DNA of 33,935 nt from Ramlibacter aquaticus (lineage in GTDB: Bacteria; Pseudomonadota; Gammaproteobacteria; Burkholderiales; Burkholderiaceae_C), in assembly GCF_015159745.1 (NCBI RefSeq), contig NZ_JADDOJ010000043.1, forward strand, positions 1 to 33,935, read 5' to 3'. Below are positions 25,088-33,319 of the stretch, piece after piece. The notes beneath the pieces were generated by a model, which saw only the letters and a list, made by a program, of their open reading frames with translations, made no database searches and had not been told where the DNA came from. Position numbers and translations under genes: made by a program. Numbering within the stretch: position 1 is the first letter of the stretch; each line of letters starts with the position of its first letter.

Positions 25088-25846
25088 ATGTCCTCGCAGC
25101 CCACCATCCTCATCACCGGTTGCTCATCCGGCTTCGGCCTGGAGACCTGCCGCCTCTTCCTTGCGCGCGGCTGGCGCGTCGTGGCCACCATGCGCACGCC
25201 GCGCGCGGACCTGCTGCCGGTCTCCAGCCAGCTGCTCATCCTCCCGCTGGATGTCACCGACGGCCAGAGCATTGCCCACTGCGTGGTCCAGGCAGGGCCG
25301 GTGGACGCCCTGGTGAACAACGCCGGCATCGGCCTGCGCGCGCCCCTGGAGGGCCTGACTGCGCAGCAGGTGCGCGATGTGTTCGAGACCAACGTGCTGG
25401 GCACCATCGCCATGACGCAGGCGGTCCTGCCGCAGATGCGCGGCCGCCGCTCGGGCGTGATCGTCAATGTCTCGTCGGTGGTCGCCTTCCAGCCCATGCC
25501 GCTGCTGTCCGTCTACACGGCCAGCAAGTCGGCGGTGGAGGGCTTCACCCGCTCGCTGGCGCTGGAGCTGGCCCCCTTCGGCATCCGCGCGCACCTGGTG
25601 CAGCCCGGCCGTGCCCCCGGCACGCCCTTCGGCAGCAGCGCGCAGCAGCGTGCGGGCGGCAGCCTGCACGCTGCCTATGCCGGCTTCGCGCGCAGCCTCG
25701 CCACCGCCACCGCGGACCCGGCCGCACCCGTCACCGAGGCCGCCGACGTGGCCCAGGCCGTCTGGCGCGTGGTCACGGACGCGGCGGCCCCCCGGGCCGT
25801 GCCGGCCGGCGCGGATGCGCAGGCCATGGCCGCGGCGCTCGGCTGA
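25088..25846 (+). CDS. Short-chain dehydrogenase/reductase (SDR)
   Basis: A 252-residue classical SDR. The cofactor loop is T-G-C-S-S-G-F-G (residues 9-16), N-N-A-G lies near 76-79, the catalytic Ser is in V-S-S-V-V (about 123-127), and Y-T-A-S-K provides the catalytic Tyr and Lys. The region after the active site has P-G-R-A-P-G-T-P-F-G, shorter and more Gly/Pro-rich than in best-known relatives. The substrate is unknown; NAD(P)-dependent oxidation/reduction of an alcohol or carbonyl is expected. The ATG at 25088 is used because the nucleotide-binding strand begins seven residues later. Probably regulated by the divergent AraC protein. Confidence 0.9.
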   Translation: MSSQPTILITGCSSGFGLETCRLFLARGWRVVATMRTPRADLLPVSSQLLILPLDVTDGQSIAHCVVQAGPVDALVNNAGIGLRAPLEGLTAQQVRDVFETNVLGTIAMTQAVLPQMRGRRSGVIVNVSSVVAFQPMPLLSVYTASKSAVEGFTRSLALELAPFGIRAHLVQPGRAPGTPFGSSAQQRAGGSLHAAYAGFARSLATATADPAAPVTEAADVAQAVWRVVTDAAAPRAVPAGADAQAMAAALG

Positions 25847-26046
25847 ATCGCTGGGCCGTGCCGGGCCCGGGACGCTCCCGAGAGGGCAGGCCGGCTGCCG
25901 AGGTCCCGCCCGTGGGCCTCCGTGCACGGCTCAGCGCGAGCTCGGGCCGGGCAGGCCTGTCGTGCCGGGGCCGACCGGAACATGCGTGCTCTTCCTACCG
26001 GCGCTTCGGCGGCCGCGCACAGGCGCGGCGTGCGGGCGGCCGCACC
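25847..26046. other. Gene-free stretch between SDR gene and small ORF
   Basis: About 200 bases of high-GC sequence. I see no convincing gene, repeat or RNA here. Several open frames run through it on both strands, but their Arg/Ala/Pro-rich translations look like GC artefacts. Confidence 0.5.
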
Positions 26047-26259
26047 ATGCGTCCCATGGCCCATCCACGCTCCACGCCGCCGCTGCAGAGGCCGCCCGCG
26101 CCCGGCAAGGATGAGCCCTGGCCCGCGCGGCAGCAGCAGGCGCCGTTCCGCGAGCGCGCTTCCGGGGAGGGTTCGCAATCCGCCATGGAGCGGATGCGGC
26201 AGGTGGAGCGGCGCAAGGCCACGGTCCTGCCCACGGACGAGCGGCCCGTGTCGGGCTGA
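26047..26259 (+). CDS. Small hypothetical protein, possibly real
   Basis: A 70-residue hydrophilic peptide, M-R-P-M-A-H-P-R start, Pro-rich middle and a charged end (M-E-R-M-R-Q-V-E-R-R-K-A, then V-L-P-T-D-E-R-P-V-S-G). The last third has balanced charged/aliphatic residues and looks more protein-like than the opposite-strand frames, which read as Arg/Cys-rich nonsense. A second ATG at 26056 is possible. No domain, signal peptide or strong ribosome-binding site is seen. It lies between the SDR gene and the convergent LysR gene. Treat as tentative. Confidence 0.4.
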   Translation: MRPMAHPRSTPPLQRPPAPGKDEPWPARQQQAPFRERASGEGSQSAMERMRQVERRKATVLPTDERPVSG

Positions 26260-26307
26260 GGGCCGGCTGCGCTTGCGCGGTGTCGCGGTCGCGCGGCCGC
26301 GCCGCGC

Positions 26308-27225
26308 TCAGGCCACGCCCTCGTCCCCGGCGGCCTGCTGCTTCACGAAATCCACGAAGGCGCGCAGCGGTGCGGGCAGCTGCCGCCGCCCCGCGTAGTA
26401 GAGGAAGGGGCCGCTGAAGCTGGGCCACCAGGCCGGCAGCACCGGTTCCAGCTCACCGCGCGAAAAGAAGGGCTGCAGCCAGTCCTCGAACAGGTAGACG
26501 ATGCCGGTGCCGGCGATCGCGGCGTCCACGGCGAGGTCCACCGCGCCGCCCAGCCCGACCACCAGGGGGCCGCGCACCTCCGGCTTCACCGACTCCCCCG
26601 CGCGCACGAATTCCCAGGGCGGCGCAAAGCCGCTGGAGAACCGGCCGCGCAGGCAGGCGTGGCGCAACAGGTCGCGCGGGTGCCTGGGCCGGCCGTGCTG
26701 CTCCAGGTAGGCGCGCGACGCGGCGGCCGCGAAGCGCTGGGTCCGGGGCCCGATGGGAACCGCCACCATGTCGCCCTCCAGCCGCTCGCCGTAGCGGATC
26801 CCGGCATCGAAGCCTTCGGCCAGCACGTCCACGAAGCGGTCCTCGGCGACCACCTCGAGCTCGATGTCCGGGTAGGCCTCGAGAAAGGGCGGCACGATGC
26901 GCGGCAGCACCAGCCGGGCGGCACTGATGGGCACGTTCAGGCGCAGGCGGCCCGCGGGCTTGTCCCGGGCCGCGTTTACGGCGTCCAGCGCCTGGTCCAG
27001 GTCGTCCAGCGCCGGCCGCAGGCGCGCCAGCAGGCGCGCACCCGCCTCGGTGGGCCGGATGCTGCGCGTGGTCCGGTGCATGAGGCGCACGCCCAGGCGC
27101 GCTTCCAGGCGCCGCAGGGCTTCGGACAGGCGAGACGCACTGGTGCCGGTCGCCCGGGCGGCGCCGCGGAATCCGCCGTGCCTGGCCACGGCCGCGAACG
27201 CCGCGAGATCTTCGAGAGGAGCCAT
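26308..27225 (-). CDS. LysR-family regulator, divergent to pyridoxal reductase gene
   Basis: A 305-residue LysR protein. The helix-turn-helix covers residues 1-60 (L-A-A-F-A-A-V-A-R-H-G-G-F-R-G-A-A-R, then S-A-S-R-L-S-E-A-L-R-R-L-E and L-M-H-R-T-T-R-S). The sensor domain follows from about 90 (R-L-R-L-N-V-P-I-S-A-A-R-L-V-L-P, a CrgA-like N-P-I/V start). The ATG at 27225 is used; an upstream in-frame GTG would run through a dyad at 27230-27247, which is better explained as its operator. Divergent from the aldo/keto reductase gene, which it likely controls. Confidence 0.91.
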   Translation of the reverse strand: MAPLEDLAAFAAVARHGGFRGAARATGTSASRLSEALRRLEARLGVRLMHRTTRSIRPTEAGARLLARLRPALDDLDQALDAVNAARDKPAGRLRLNVPISAARLVLPRIVPPFLEAYPDIELEVVAEDRFVDVLAEGFDAGIRYGERLEGDMVAVPIGPRTQRFAAAASRAYLEQHGRPRHPRDLLRHACLRGRFSSGFAPPWEFVRAGESVKPEVRGPLVVGLGGAVDLAVDAAIAGTGIVYLFEDWLQPFFSRGELEPVLPAWWPSFSGPFLYYAGRRQLPAPLRAFVDFVKQQAAGDEGVA

Positions 27226-27229
27226 GGAG

Positions 27230-27247
27230 TGTCCGGAATTCCGTACA
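27230..27247. promoter_or_regulatory. 18-bp dyad, probable LysR operator
   Basis: TGT-C-CGGAATTCCG-T-ACA: eight of nine arm positions are symmetrical, centred on GGAATTCC. It begins 4 bp upstream of the LysR start codon and lies about 85 bp upstream of the reductase start. The place fits an autoregulatory LysR site. Confidence 0.5.
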
Positions 27248-27331
27248 GGCTGTGCCGATTCCACCGGATTGTGGCGCACCCGGCCCGTGCCTACATTCAC
27301 CGGCTCTCCCTAACTTTCAGGAGTTCGATTG

Positions 27332-28198
27332 ATGAATCAGATCGACAAGGCCGGCACCTTCCGCCTGGGCGGGCGCACGGTGCACCGCATGGGCTACGGC
27401 ACCATGCAGCTGGCGGGGCCCGGCGTGTTCGGGCCGCCGCGCGACCGCGCGCAGGCGGTGGCCGTGCTGCGGGCGGCGGTCGAGGCCGGCGTGGACCACC
27501 TGGACACCAGCGACTTCTACGGCCCGCACCTCACCAACCAGATCGTGCGCGAGGCGCTGCACCCGTACCGCGACGGGCTGACCCTGGTCACCAAGGTCGG
27601 GGCCCGGCGCGGCCCTGCCGGCGAATGGCTGCCAGCCTTCACGCCCGAGGCCTTGCGCAGTGCCGTGCACGACAACCTGCGCAACCTGCAGCTGGAGGTG
27701 CTGGACGTGGTCAACCTGCGGCTGATGTTCGACGCGCACGGACCGGCCGAAGGGCCCATCGAGGCGCCGCTGGCCGTGCTGGCGCAGCTGCAGCAGCAGG
27801 GCCTGATCCGCCACCTGGGCCTCTCGAACGCCACGCCGGCCCAGGTGCGCGAGGCGCGCCGCATGGTGCCGTTGGCCTGTGTGCAGAACCACTACAACCT
27901 GGTGCACCGCGGCGACGACGGGCTGGTCGACGAGCTCGCGGCGGCGGGCATCGCCTACGTGCCCTTCTTTCCGCTCGGCGGCTTCACCCGCCTGCAGTCC
28001 GGCGTGCTGGACGCGGTGGCGGCCGAACTGGGCGCGACCGCGATGCAGGTGGCCCTGGCCTGGCTGCTGCACCGCTCGGCCAACATCCTGCTGATCCCCG
28101 GTACCGCCTCACTCACGCACCTGCGCGAGAACCTGGAGGCCGCCAGCCTGGCGCTGCCGCCTTCGGCCCTGGCGCGGCTGGACGCGCTGCGCACCTGA
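27332..28198 (+). CDS. pdxI: Aldo/keto reductase, YdbC/PdxI-type pyridoxal reductase
   Basis: A 288-residue AKR that follows the E. coli YdbC (PdxI) pattern closely: G-Y-G-T-M-Q-L-A-G-P-G-V-F-G-P-P-R-D-R near 21-39, D-T-S-D-F-Y-G-P-H, T-K-V-G-A-R-R-G and I-A-Y-V-P-F-F-P-L-G-G-F. Catalytic Asp58, Tyr63 and Lys88 are present; the usual catalytic-His region reads V-V-N-L-R with no His, as I recall for E. coli YdbC too. PdxI reduces pyridoxal to pyridoxine with NADPH in vitamin B6 salvage. The ATG at 27332 follows AGGAG; a TTG at 27329 is less likely. Divergent LysR gene upstream; a terminator hairpin follows. Confidence 0.9.
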   Translation: MNQIDKAGTFRLGGRTVHRMGYGTMQLAGPGVFGPPRDRAQAVAVLRAAVEAGVDHLDTSDFYGPHLTNQIVREALHPYRDGLTLVTKVGARRGPAGEWLPAFTPEALRSAVHDNLRNLQLEVLDVVNLRLMFDAHGPAEGPIEAPLAVLAQLQQQGLIRHLGLSNATPAQVREARRMVPLACVQNHYNLVHRGDDGLVDELAAAGIAYVPFFPLGGFTRLQSGVLDAVAAELGATAMQVALAWLLHRSANILLIPGTASLTHLRENLEAASLALPPSALARLDALRT

Positions 28199-28226
28199 AG
28201 ATCACCTGCAGGTGCCGGGTGCTGCT

Positions 28227-28248
28227 CTGGCGGGCCCCGGCCCGCCAG
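28227..28248. terminator. Bidirectional terminator hairpin
   Basis: CTGGCGGGCC (28227-28236) and GGCCCGCCAG (28239-28248) form a perfect 10-bp stem between the convergent pdxI and YXWGXW genes. A 12-bp palindrome CACCTGCAGGTG (28203-28214) lies just before it. No U-tract, but position and strength support a terminator. Confidence 0.6.
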
Positions 28249-28252
28249 GCCG

Positions 28253-28645
28253 TCAGCCGATGACCCAGTGGCCCTGGGCCCAGACCCAGCCCGCACCGCC
28301 CCAGCGCCAGTGGCCGCGCACCCACACATGGGCCGGCGACGGCGGCGCGGGAATGGTCTCGACGATCACCGCGGGCATGGGCGGCACCGGGTTGTTCACC
28401 CAGTGGCCGGCAGCCCACTGCCAACCCTGGGCGCGCCAGACCCAGTGGCCGGGCACCCAGTGCATGCCGGGGGCCGGCGCGGGCGAGACGACTTCGACGA
28501 TGGGCGCGGGCATTTCGCGCACGACCACCTTCTGCGGCGCGGGCCGCACCACCACCTGGGCTGCAGGCTCGCGGACCACGGTGGTACAGCCGGCGGCTGC
28601 AATTGCGATGCCGACGGCGACGAGGGTCAAGGGCAGTGATTTCAT
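28253..28645 (-). CDS. YXWGXW repeat-containing lipoprotein
   Basis: A 130-residue secreted lipoprotein. The signal peptide ends at the lipobox A-A-A-G-C with Cys20 as the lipidated residue. After a Val/Pro-rich linker (V-V-R-P-A-P-Q-K-V-V-V-R-E), the C-terminal half consists of two Trp-rich pairs: W-V-P-G-H-W-V-W-R-A-Q-G-W-Q-W-A-A-G-H-W and W-V-R-G-H-W-R-W then V-W-A-Q-G-H-W. This is the YXWGXW pattern of small envelope proteins in proteobacteria; function unknown. The ATG at 28645 is chosen as it gives an intact lipoprotein signal; two GCGTGCACA repeats lie just upstream. Confidence 0.85.
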   Translation of the reverse strand: MKSLPLTLVAVGIAIAAAGCTTVVREPAAQVVVRPAPQKVVVREMPAPIVEVVSPAPAPGMHWVPGHWVWRAQGWQWAAGHWVNNPVPPMPAVIVETIPAPPSPAHVWVRGHWRWGGAGWVWAQGHWVIG

Positions 28646-28680
28646 GCGTGCACAACGCGGGCCCAGCCGTTGCGTGCACA
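28646..28680 (-). repeat. Pair of 9-bp direct repeats in the leader of the YXWGXW gene
   Basis: GCGTGCACA occurs at 28646-28654 and 28672-28680, a spacing of 26 bp (about 2.5 helical turns). Each contains the palindrome GTGCAC. The near copy abuts the start codon at 28645. An operator or leader structure is possible. Confidence 0.4.
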
Positions 28681-28792
28681 GCGTTGCAGCACTCGTTACA
28701 CCTTGATTCACAAGCAGGCCGCGGGGCTGAACTGCACCTGACTTTTCGCGCAGCGCGCCCTGTCCGGGCAGCACCAAACCGCTGCGCGGCGC

Positions 28793-29215
28793 TCAGGCGT
28801 CCAGGGTGCGCGCCTGCGCCACCAACTCGGTGAAGAGCGCGTCCAGCGCGCGCGGGCGCATGGCGTAGGGGTCGAAGCCGACGGCGGGTGAATACCGCAG
28901 CATGAGCGACCTGGTGGCCTCGGTCATGGGCACCAGGCCCATGCTCCAGCCGCCGTACAGCCGCTGGTCGATCTCGCTGAATTGCAGGATGGCGGGGTCG
29001 CGGTGACGCCCGTCCAGCAGGATGCGGTGGTACAGCGCATTCACCGCGAGGTGGTCGCCTTCCAGGCACTGCAGGAAGATGCCGTTGGCCAGCAGCAGCG
29101 CGCCCGTCACGCCCACCGGCGCGTTGTTCCGCTGCGAGCTGCGCACGATGTCCTTGACGTCGACCGGCGTGAGCGTGCCGGTGCTGCGGCTGGCGTAGAC
29201 GAGGCGGATCAGCAT
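28793..29215 (-). CDS. Second stand-alone BLUF-domain protein
   Basis: A 140-residue BLUF protein starting M-L-I-R-L-V-Y-A-S-R. The flavin-site residues are Tyr7, Asn31 (R-N-N-A-P-V-G-V-T-G), Gln49 (F-L-Q-C-L-E-G), and Trp90/Met92 in G-G-W-S-M. About 35 residues after the core form a C-terminal helical extension (R-P-R-A-L-D-A-L-F-T-E-L-V-A-Q-A-R). The ATG at 29215 gives the canonical N-terminal strand; a long upstream frame has no similarity. It is divergent from panB, with 352 bp between starts. Only about a third of its residues match the BLUF protein at 12045 by eye, so they are not recent duplicates. Confidence 0.92.
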   Translation of the reverse strand: MLIRLVYASRSTGTLTPVDVKDIVRSSQRNNAPVGVTGALLLANGIFLQCLEGDHLAVNALYHRILLDGRHRDPAILQFSEIDQRLYGGWSMGLVPMTEATRSLMLRYSPAVGFDPYAMRPRALDALFTELVAQARTLDA

Positions 29216-29243
29216 GCGGTTCCCGGGGAAGTGGCGTGCGCGT

Positions 29244-29249
29244 ATTCTA
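29244..29249 (-). promoter_or_regulatory. -10-like element of the BLUF gene
   Basis: Read on the minus strand, TAGAAT lies about 29 bp upstream of the BLUF start codon. No good -35 hexamer is present at the right spacing, so this is a weak promoter call. Confidence 0.25.
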
Positions 29250-29316
29250 GGCAGGGGACGCAGGCGGGGCGCCGGCCCGGGCAATGCCCCCACGCGGGGG
29301 CGGCCCGGCTTCTGGC

Positions 29317-29349
29317 CATAATCCGGCCTCTCGAGTTCCGGCCGGAACT
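29317..29349 (+). promoter_or_regulatory. Possible panB promoter with adjacent palindrome
   Basis: CATAAT (29317-29322) could be a -10 element (no good -35 is visible). Twelve bases downstream is a perfect 16-bp palindrome, AGTTCCGGCCGGAACT (29334-29349), in the position of an operator at the transcription start. This lies in the 352-bp gap between the BLUF and panB starts. Confidence 0.35.
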
Positions 29350-29457
29350 GGACGGGCTGGGAACCGCATGGCGTGCCTGCGCACCGCGGCGCCTCGCCAG
29401 GGCCCATGGGCTGCAGTGGCCGGGCCCGAGCGCGATTGGCCCCTTCGAGGAGAAACC

Positions 29458-29571
29458 TTGTCTGAAGTCCTGGAGCAAGCCGCCGTCCCGCTGCGGATGG
29501 CGAACCCGCCGGCCGTCCGTCCGTGGACGGCCGCATCGCCGCAGCCCGGCCCGCGGAGGGCGGCGCCATGA
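29458..29571 (+). CDS. Possible 37-codon leader peptide upstream of panB
   Basis: GAGGAG (29447-29452) is followed five bases later by a TTG that opens a 37-codon frame, beginning (L/M)-S-E-V-L-E-Q-A and ending R-A-A-P. Its TGA (29569-29571) overlaps the panB ATG (29568-29570), the classical ATGA coupling arrangement. A strong hairpin (29510-29533) lies inside it. The peptide has no recognisable domain. It may be a translated leader that controls panB, or a chance frame. The strong ribosome-binding site is the main argument for it. Confidence 0.4.
   Translation: MSEVLEQAAVPLRMANPPAVRPWTAASPQPGPRRAAP
29510..29533 (+). promoter_or_regulatory. Strong hairpin in the panB leader
   Basis: CGGCCGTCC (29510-29518), a 6-base loop and GGACGGCCG (29525-29533) form a perfect 9-bp stem ending 34 bases before the panB ATG. 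It could act on transcription or translation of panB. No U-tract follows. Confidence 0.5.
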
Positions 29572-30371
29572 GCGATCGCAAGCCGATCACGCTGCACCGC
29601 CTGCGCGACATGCATGCCCAGGGCGAGAAGATCGCGATGCTCACGGCCTATGACGCGGCCTTCGCGCGCGTGGTCGACGAGGCCGGCGCCGACTGCATCC
29701 TGGTGGGGGATTCGCTGGGCATGGTGCTGCAGGGACGCCAGACCACCGTGCCCGTCACGCTGGAGCACATGGCCTACCACACCGAATGCGTCGCCCGGGG
29801 CAACCGCAGGGCCTGGGTGATCGGGGACCTGCCGTACGGCAGCTACGCCGTCTCGCGCGAGCAGGCGATGCACAGCTCAACCGCGCTCATGCAGGCCGGC
29901 GCGCACATGGTGAAGCTGGAGGGGGGCGGCTGGACGGCCGAGACCGTGCGCTTCCTGGTGGAGCGCGGCGTGCCGGTGTGCGCGCACCTGGGCTTGACGC
30001 CGCAGTCCGTGCACGCGCTGGGCGGCTGGCGCGTGCAGGGCCGCAGCGATGCCCAGGCCGAGGTGCTGCGCGCGGACGCGTCGGCCCTGGCGCAGGCCGG
30101 TGCCAGCATGCTGGTGCTGGAGCTCGTGCCCTCGGCCCTGGCCGAGACGGTCACCCGTGCGCTGCCGATCCCGGTGATCGGCATAGGCGCCGGCCCCGCT
30201 TGCAGCGGCCAGGTGCTGGTGCTGCACGACCTGCTGGGCCTCTCGCCCCAGCCGCCGCGCTTCGTGCGCAACTTCATGGAGTCCGGACGCAGCATCGCGC
30301 AGGCCGTCGCCCACTACGTGCAGTGCGTGAAGGACGGCAGCTTCCCCGACCCCGCGCTGCACGGGTTCTGA
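29568..30371 (+). CDS. panB: 3-methyl-2-oxobutanoate hydroxymethyltransferase PanB
   Basis: A 267-residue (beta/alpha)8 enzyme of normal length. Motifs include [21 protein letters not shown] (metal-binding Asp), [20 protein letters not shown]-type L-G-L-T-P-Q-S-V and I-G-I-G-A-G. PanB adds a hydroxymethyl group from methylene-tetrahydrofolate to 2-ketoisovalerate, giving ketopantoate, the first step of pantothenate synthesis. The ATG at 29568 has GGAGGG upstream. panC follows 6 bp downstream, so the two are one operon. No panD is present in the window. Confidence 0.96.
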   Translation: MSDRKPITLHRLRDMHAQGEKIAMLTAYDAAFARVVDEAGADCILVGDSLGMVLQGRQTTVPVTLEHMAYHTECVARGNRRAWVIGDLPYGSYAVSREQAMHSSTALMQAGAHMVKLEGGGWTAETVRFLVERGVPVCAHLGLTPQSVHALGGWRVQGRSDAQAEVLRADASALAQAGASMLVLELVPSALAETVTRALPIPVIGIGAGPACSGQVLVLHDLLGLSPQPPRFVRNFMESGRSIAQAVAHYVQCVKDGSFPDPALHGF

Positions 30372-31199
<828 letters not shown>

Positions 31200-31235
31200 A
31201 CACGACGCGGGCCTGGGCCGGCGCAAGGAGCGAGC

Positions 31236-31940
31236 ATGCGGACCCTGGGGCTGATAGGTGGGATGAGCTGGGAGTCCACCGCCCTCTACTACAAGCTGAT
31301 CAACCAGGGTGTGGCGGGCCGGCTGGGCGGCCTGCACTCGGCCCCGCTGCTGCTGCACAGCATCGATTTCGCGCCCGTCGCCCACGCCCAGCACGTCGGC
31401 GACTGGGACAGCGCGGCCCAGGTCCTGCGCGACAGCGCCCGCCGGCTGGAGGCCGGGGGCGCGCAGGCCCTGGTGCTGTGCACCAACACCATGCACAAGC
31501 TGGCCCCGGTGCTGGAAGAGGCCAGCAGCCTGCCCCTGCTGCACATCGCCGACAGCGTGGGCGAGGCGGCCCGCCGCGCCGGCCACGGGCGGGTCGGCCT
31601 GCTGGCGACGGGCTTCACCATGCGCGAACCCTTCCTCAAGGAGAGGCTGGCCCAGCGCTACGGGCTGGAGGTGCTGGTGCCGCCCGAGGACACCCAGCAG
31701 TCACTTCACCGCGTGATCTACGAGGAACTGTGCCGGGGCGTGCTCCTGGAGGACTCGCGCACCCTGTACCGCCGGGCCATCGCCGCGCTGGGGCAGCGCG
31801 GTGCGCAGGCGGTGATCCTGGGCTGCACCGAGATCGGCCTGCTGATCCAGGCGGCGGACAGCGAACTCCCCCTGCTGGACAGCACGGTACTGCACGCGCA
31901 GGCCGCGGTGGATTTCGCGCTGGCGGGCGAAGCCGCCTAG
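31236..31940 (+). CDS. Aspartate/glutamate racemase family protein
   Basis: A 234-residue protein of the Asp/Glu racemase family: T-L-G-L-I-G-G-M-S-W-E-S-T (residues 3-15), with the two catalytic cysteines Cys82 in L-C-T-N-T-M-H and Cys197 in G-C-T-E-I. It resembles YgeA-type broad-specificity racemases. The PLP-independent mechanism uses the two Cys as acid/base pair. The substrate is not certain; a D-amino acid for the cell wall or a released signal is possible. The ATG at 31236 follows AGGAG (spacing 5). It is 36 bp after panC. Confidence 0.9.
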   Translation: MRTLGLIGGMSWESTALYYKLINQGVAGRLGGLHSAPLLLHSIDFAPVAHAQHVGDWDSAAQVLRDSARRLEAGGAQALVLCTNTMHKLAPVLEEASSLPLLHIADSVGEAARRAGHGRVGLLATGFTMREPFLKERLAQRYGLEVLVPPEDTQQSLHRVIYEELCRGVLLEDSRTLYRRAIAALGQRGAQAVILGCTEIGLLIQAADSELPLLDSTVLHAQAAVDFALAGEAA

Positions 31941-32065
31941 GGCCGCGGTCGCGTCCTGCCGTCGCCCGCCGGGCAGGCGCCGGGCACCGCGCAGGACGCA
32001 GAGGCCCCTTCCATGGCCCGCGGATCCAGCGCATCATCGCCTTGCCAATCCAAGGAGAGAGAGCC

Positions 32066-32287
32066 ATGAACGAAGACGAGCTGAACATCAGCATCCGCAA
32101 GTTCCTGAAGATGGTGGGCGTGAACTCGCAGCGCGAGATCGAGCATGCGGTGGCCCGGGCCGTCCGCGAGGGCACGATCACGGGCACCGAGACGCTGCCT
32201 GCCCGCATGACGCTGGAGATCGCGGGGCTGCGCCTGAAGGCGGAGTTCGACGGCGAGATCCGGTTGGAGCCGGGCGCCGCGCCCTGA
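32066..32287 (+). CDS. DUF6494 family small protein
   Basis: A 73-residue protein with the pattern M-N-E-D-E-L-N-I-S-I-R-K-F-L-K-M-V-G-V-N-S-Q-R-E-I-E and a later T-L-E-I-A-G-L-R-L-K-A-E-F-D-G-E-I-R-L. This matches the small DUF6494 family common in proteobacteria; function unknown. A strong GGAGAGAGAG ribosome-binding site precedes the ATG. It lies 125 bp after the racemase gene and is convergent with the DUF4396 gene. Confidence 0.85.
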   Translation: MNEDELNISIRKFLKMVGVNSQREIEHAVARAVREGTITGTETLPARMTLEIAGLRLKAEFDGEIRLEPGAAP

Positions 32288-32298
32288 GCGCCTGCGGG

Positions 32299-32342
32299 GC
32301 CCGCGCTGCGTCGCGCCGCGCAGCCCCGGGTGCTGCGCGGGC
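32299..32342. terminator. Possible bidirectional terminator
   Basis: GCCCGCGC (32299-32306) and GCGCGGGC (32335-32342) pair over a 28-base interval that can itself fold (GCTGCG/CGCAGC at 32305-32324). It lies between two convergent genes; its last base is the first base of the DUF4396 stop codon. No U-tract. Weak call. Confidence 0.3.
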
Positions 32343-33052
32343 TACATGCGCTCCTTCCAGCCCTTGCGGATCAGCCAGGCATTGACGGGGTAGGCGGTCG
32401 CGAAGCCGCACAGCATGCCGATCTGCATGAAGAACCAGAACTCGAACGAGTTCACCGCCAGCCGCGCCCCCAGCACCCGCGCGTAGAGCCCGAAGTGCAC
32501 CACGGCCATGAAGCCGTACATGCCCACCTGCCAGGCCGCGAGCGAGAGCGTGTCCGCCTTCACGGCCGCCCAGACGCCGGGCAGGAAGGCCAGCTTGCGC
32601 ATGGGCACGATGGCGAAGTACTGGAACGCGATGCCCAGCAGGAAGGCAAGGATGAAGTCCAGCACCCAGCGGGCGAAGATCATCTGCTCGAAGACCGTGC
32701 CCAGGCCCACCCAGGCCAGGATGCCGGGCGCCCCCACGGCCAGCCATTCCCCCAGGATGTCCGCCAGGGTGCAGGCGCTGCCGCAATGCGCCGTGCCCGT
32801 GCCCGTGGCGACGGGGCCGGGCGTCCTGGGCGGCCCCTGGCGTTCAATGGCCTCCTGCGTGGACAGGCGCCCCCAGCGGCCATAGGCCCACAGGGCCAGC
32901 ACGGTGCCGAACAGCGCCGTCACCGGCCACACCACGTTCATCACCCCCATGCGCTGCGGGTGGCGCAGCACGTCCACGGCGATCCCCAGGGCGCAGGCCA
33001 CGCCCAGCAAGGCGAAGGCGATAGCCAGCGCGTGCAGCCAGGCGGGCGCCAT
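32342..33052 (-). CDS. DUF4396 family membrane protein
   Basis: A 236-residue integral membrane protein with about six hydrophobic helices. The defining C-terminal half contains H-C-G-S-A-C-T-L-A-D-I-L-G-E-W (residues 89-103), F-F-M-Q-I-G-M-L-C-G-F and P-V-N-A-W-L-I-R-K-G, all typical of DUF4396. The H-C-x3-C motif looks like a metal- or redox-active site. Function is unknown; relatives are sometimes found near copper or cytochrome genes. The Met at 33052 gives a short N-terminal hydrophobic helix. Confidence 0.88.
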   Translation of the reverse strand: MAPAWLHALAIAFALLGVACALGIAVDVLRHPQRMGVMNVVWPVTALFGTVLALWAYGRWGRLSTQEAIERQGPPRTPGPVATGTGTAHCGSACTLADILGEWLAVGAPGILAWVGLGTVFEQMIFARWVLDFILAFLLGIAFQYFAIVPMRKLAFLPGVWAAVKADTLSLAAWQVGMYGFMAVVHFGLYARVLGARLAVNSFEFWFFMQIGMLCGFATAYPVNAWLIRKGWKERM

Positions 33053-33239
33053 GTTCAGGCCGGCCCCGGCCGTGCCCCGCTACGCGCGCGCCTCGATGCC
33101 ATGGCATGAACTCCGGTTGGGCTGCCCTGGGCCAGGGCCCGAAGAGCATTTGCACAAATACAATGGCTCGGACTGTACGGGACCTGTGCCGTAACCGTGC
33201 TGTGCGAAATCGTGTCAGAAGCGAACGGAAGGGGCGGGC

Positions 33240-33318
33240 CGTCCTGGGCCCGCGCCGCGCCGCAAAGGTCCTGGCCCTGCGCCGCAGGGCAAGGTCCTGG
33301 GCCCGCGCCGCAGGGGCG
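33240..33318 (-). repeat. Three 26-27 bp direct repeats downstream of the DUF3014 gene
   Basis: Units at 33240-33266, 33267-33292 and 33293-33318 share GGTCCTGG-CCC/CTGCGCCGC. The first is diverged (cGTCCTGGGCC start, ends CAAA). The middle one can fold as GCCCTGC/GCAGGGC. They end one base from the stop codon (33320) of the minus-strand DUF3014 gene, so they form its 3' region. Confidence 0.6.
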
Positions 33319-33319
33319 C

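Noticed and set aside
29216..29567. Known riboswitch (such as a pan motif) before panB
   Set aside because: I found a hairpin and palindrome but no arrangement that I can match to a known RNA class.
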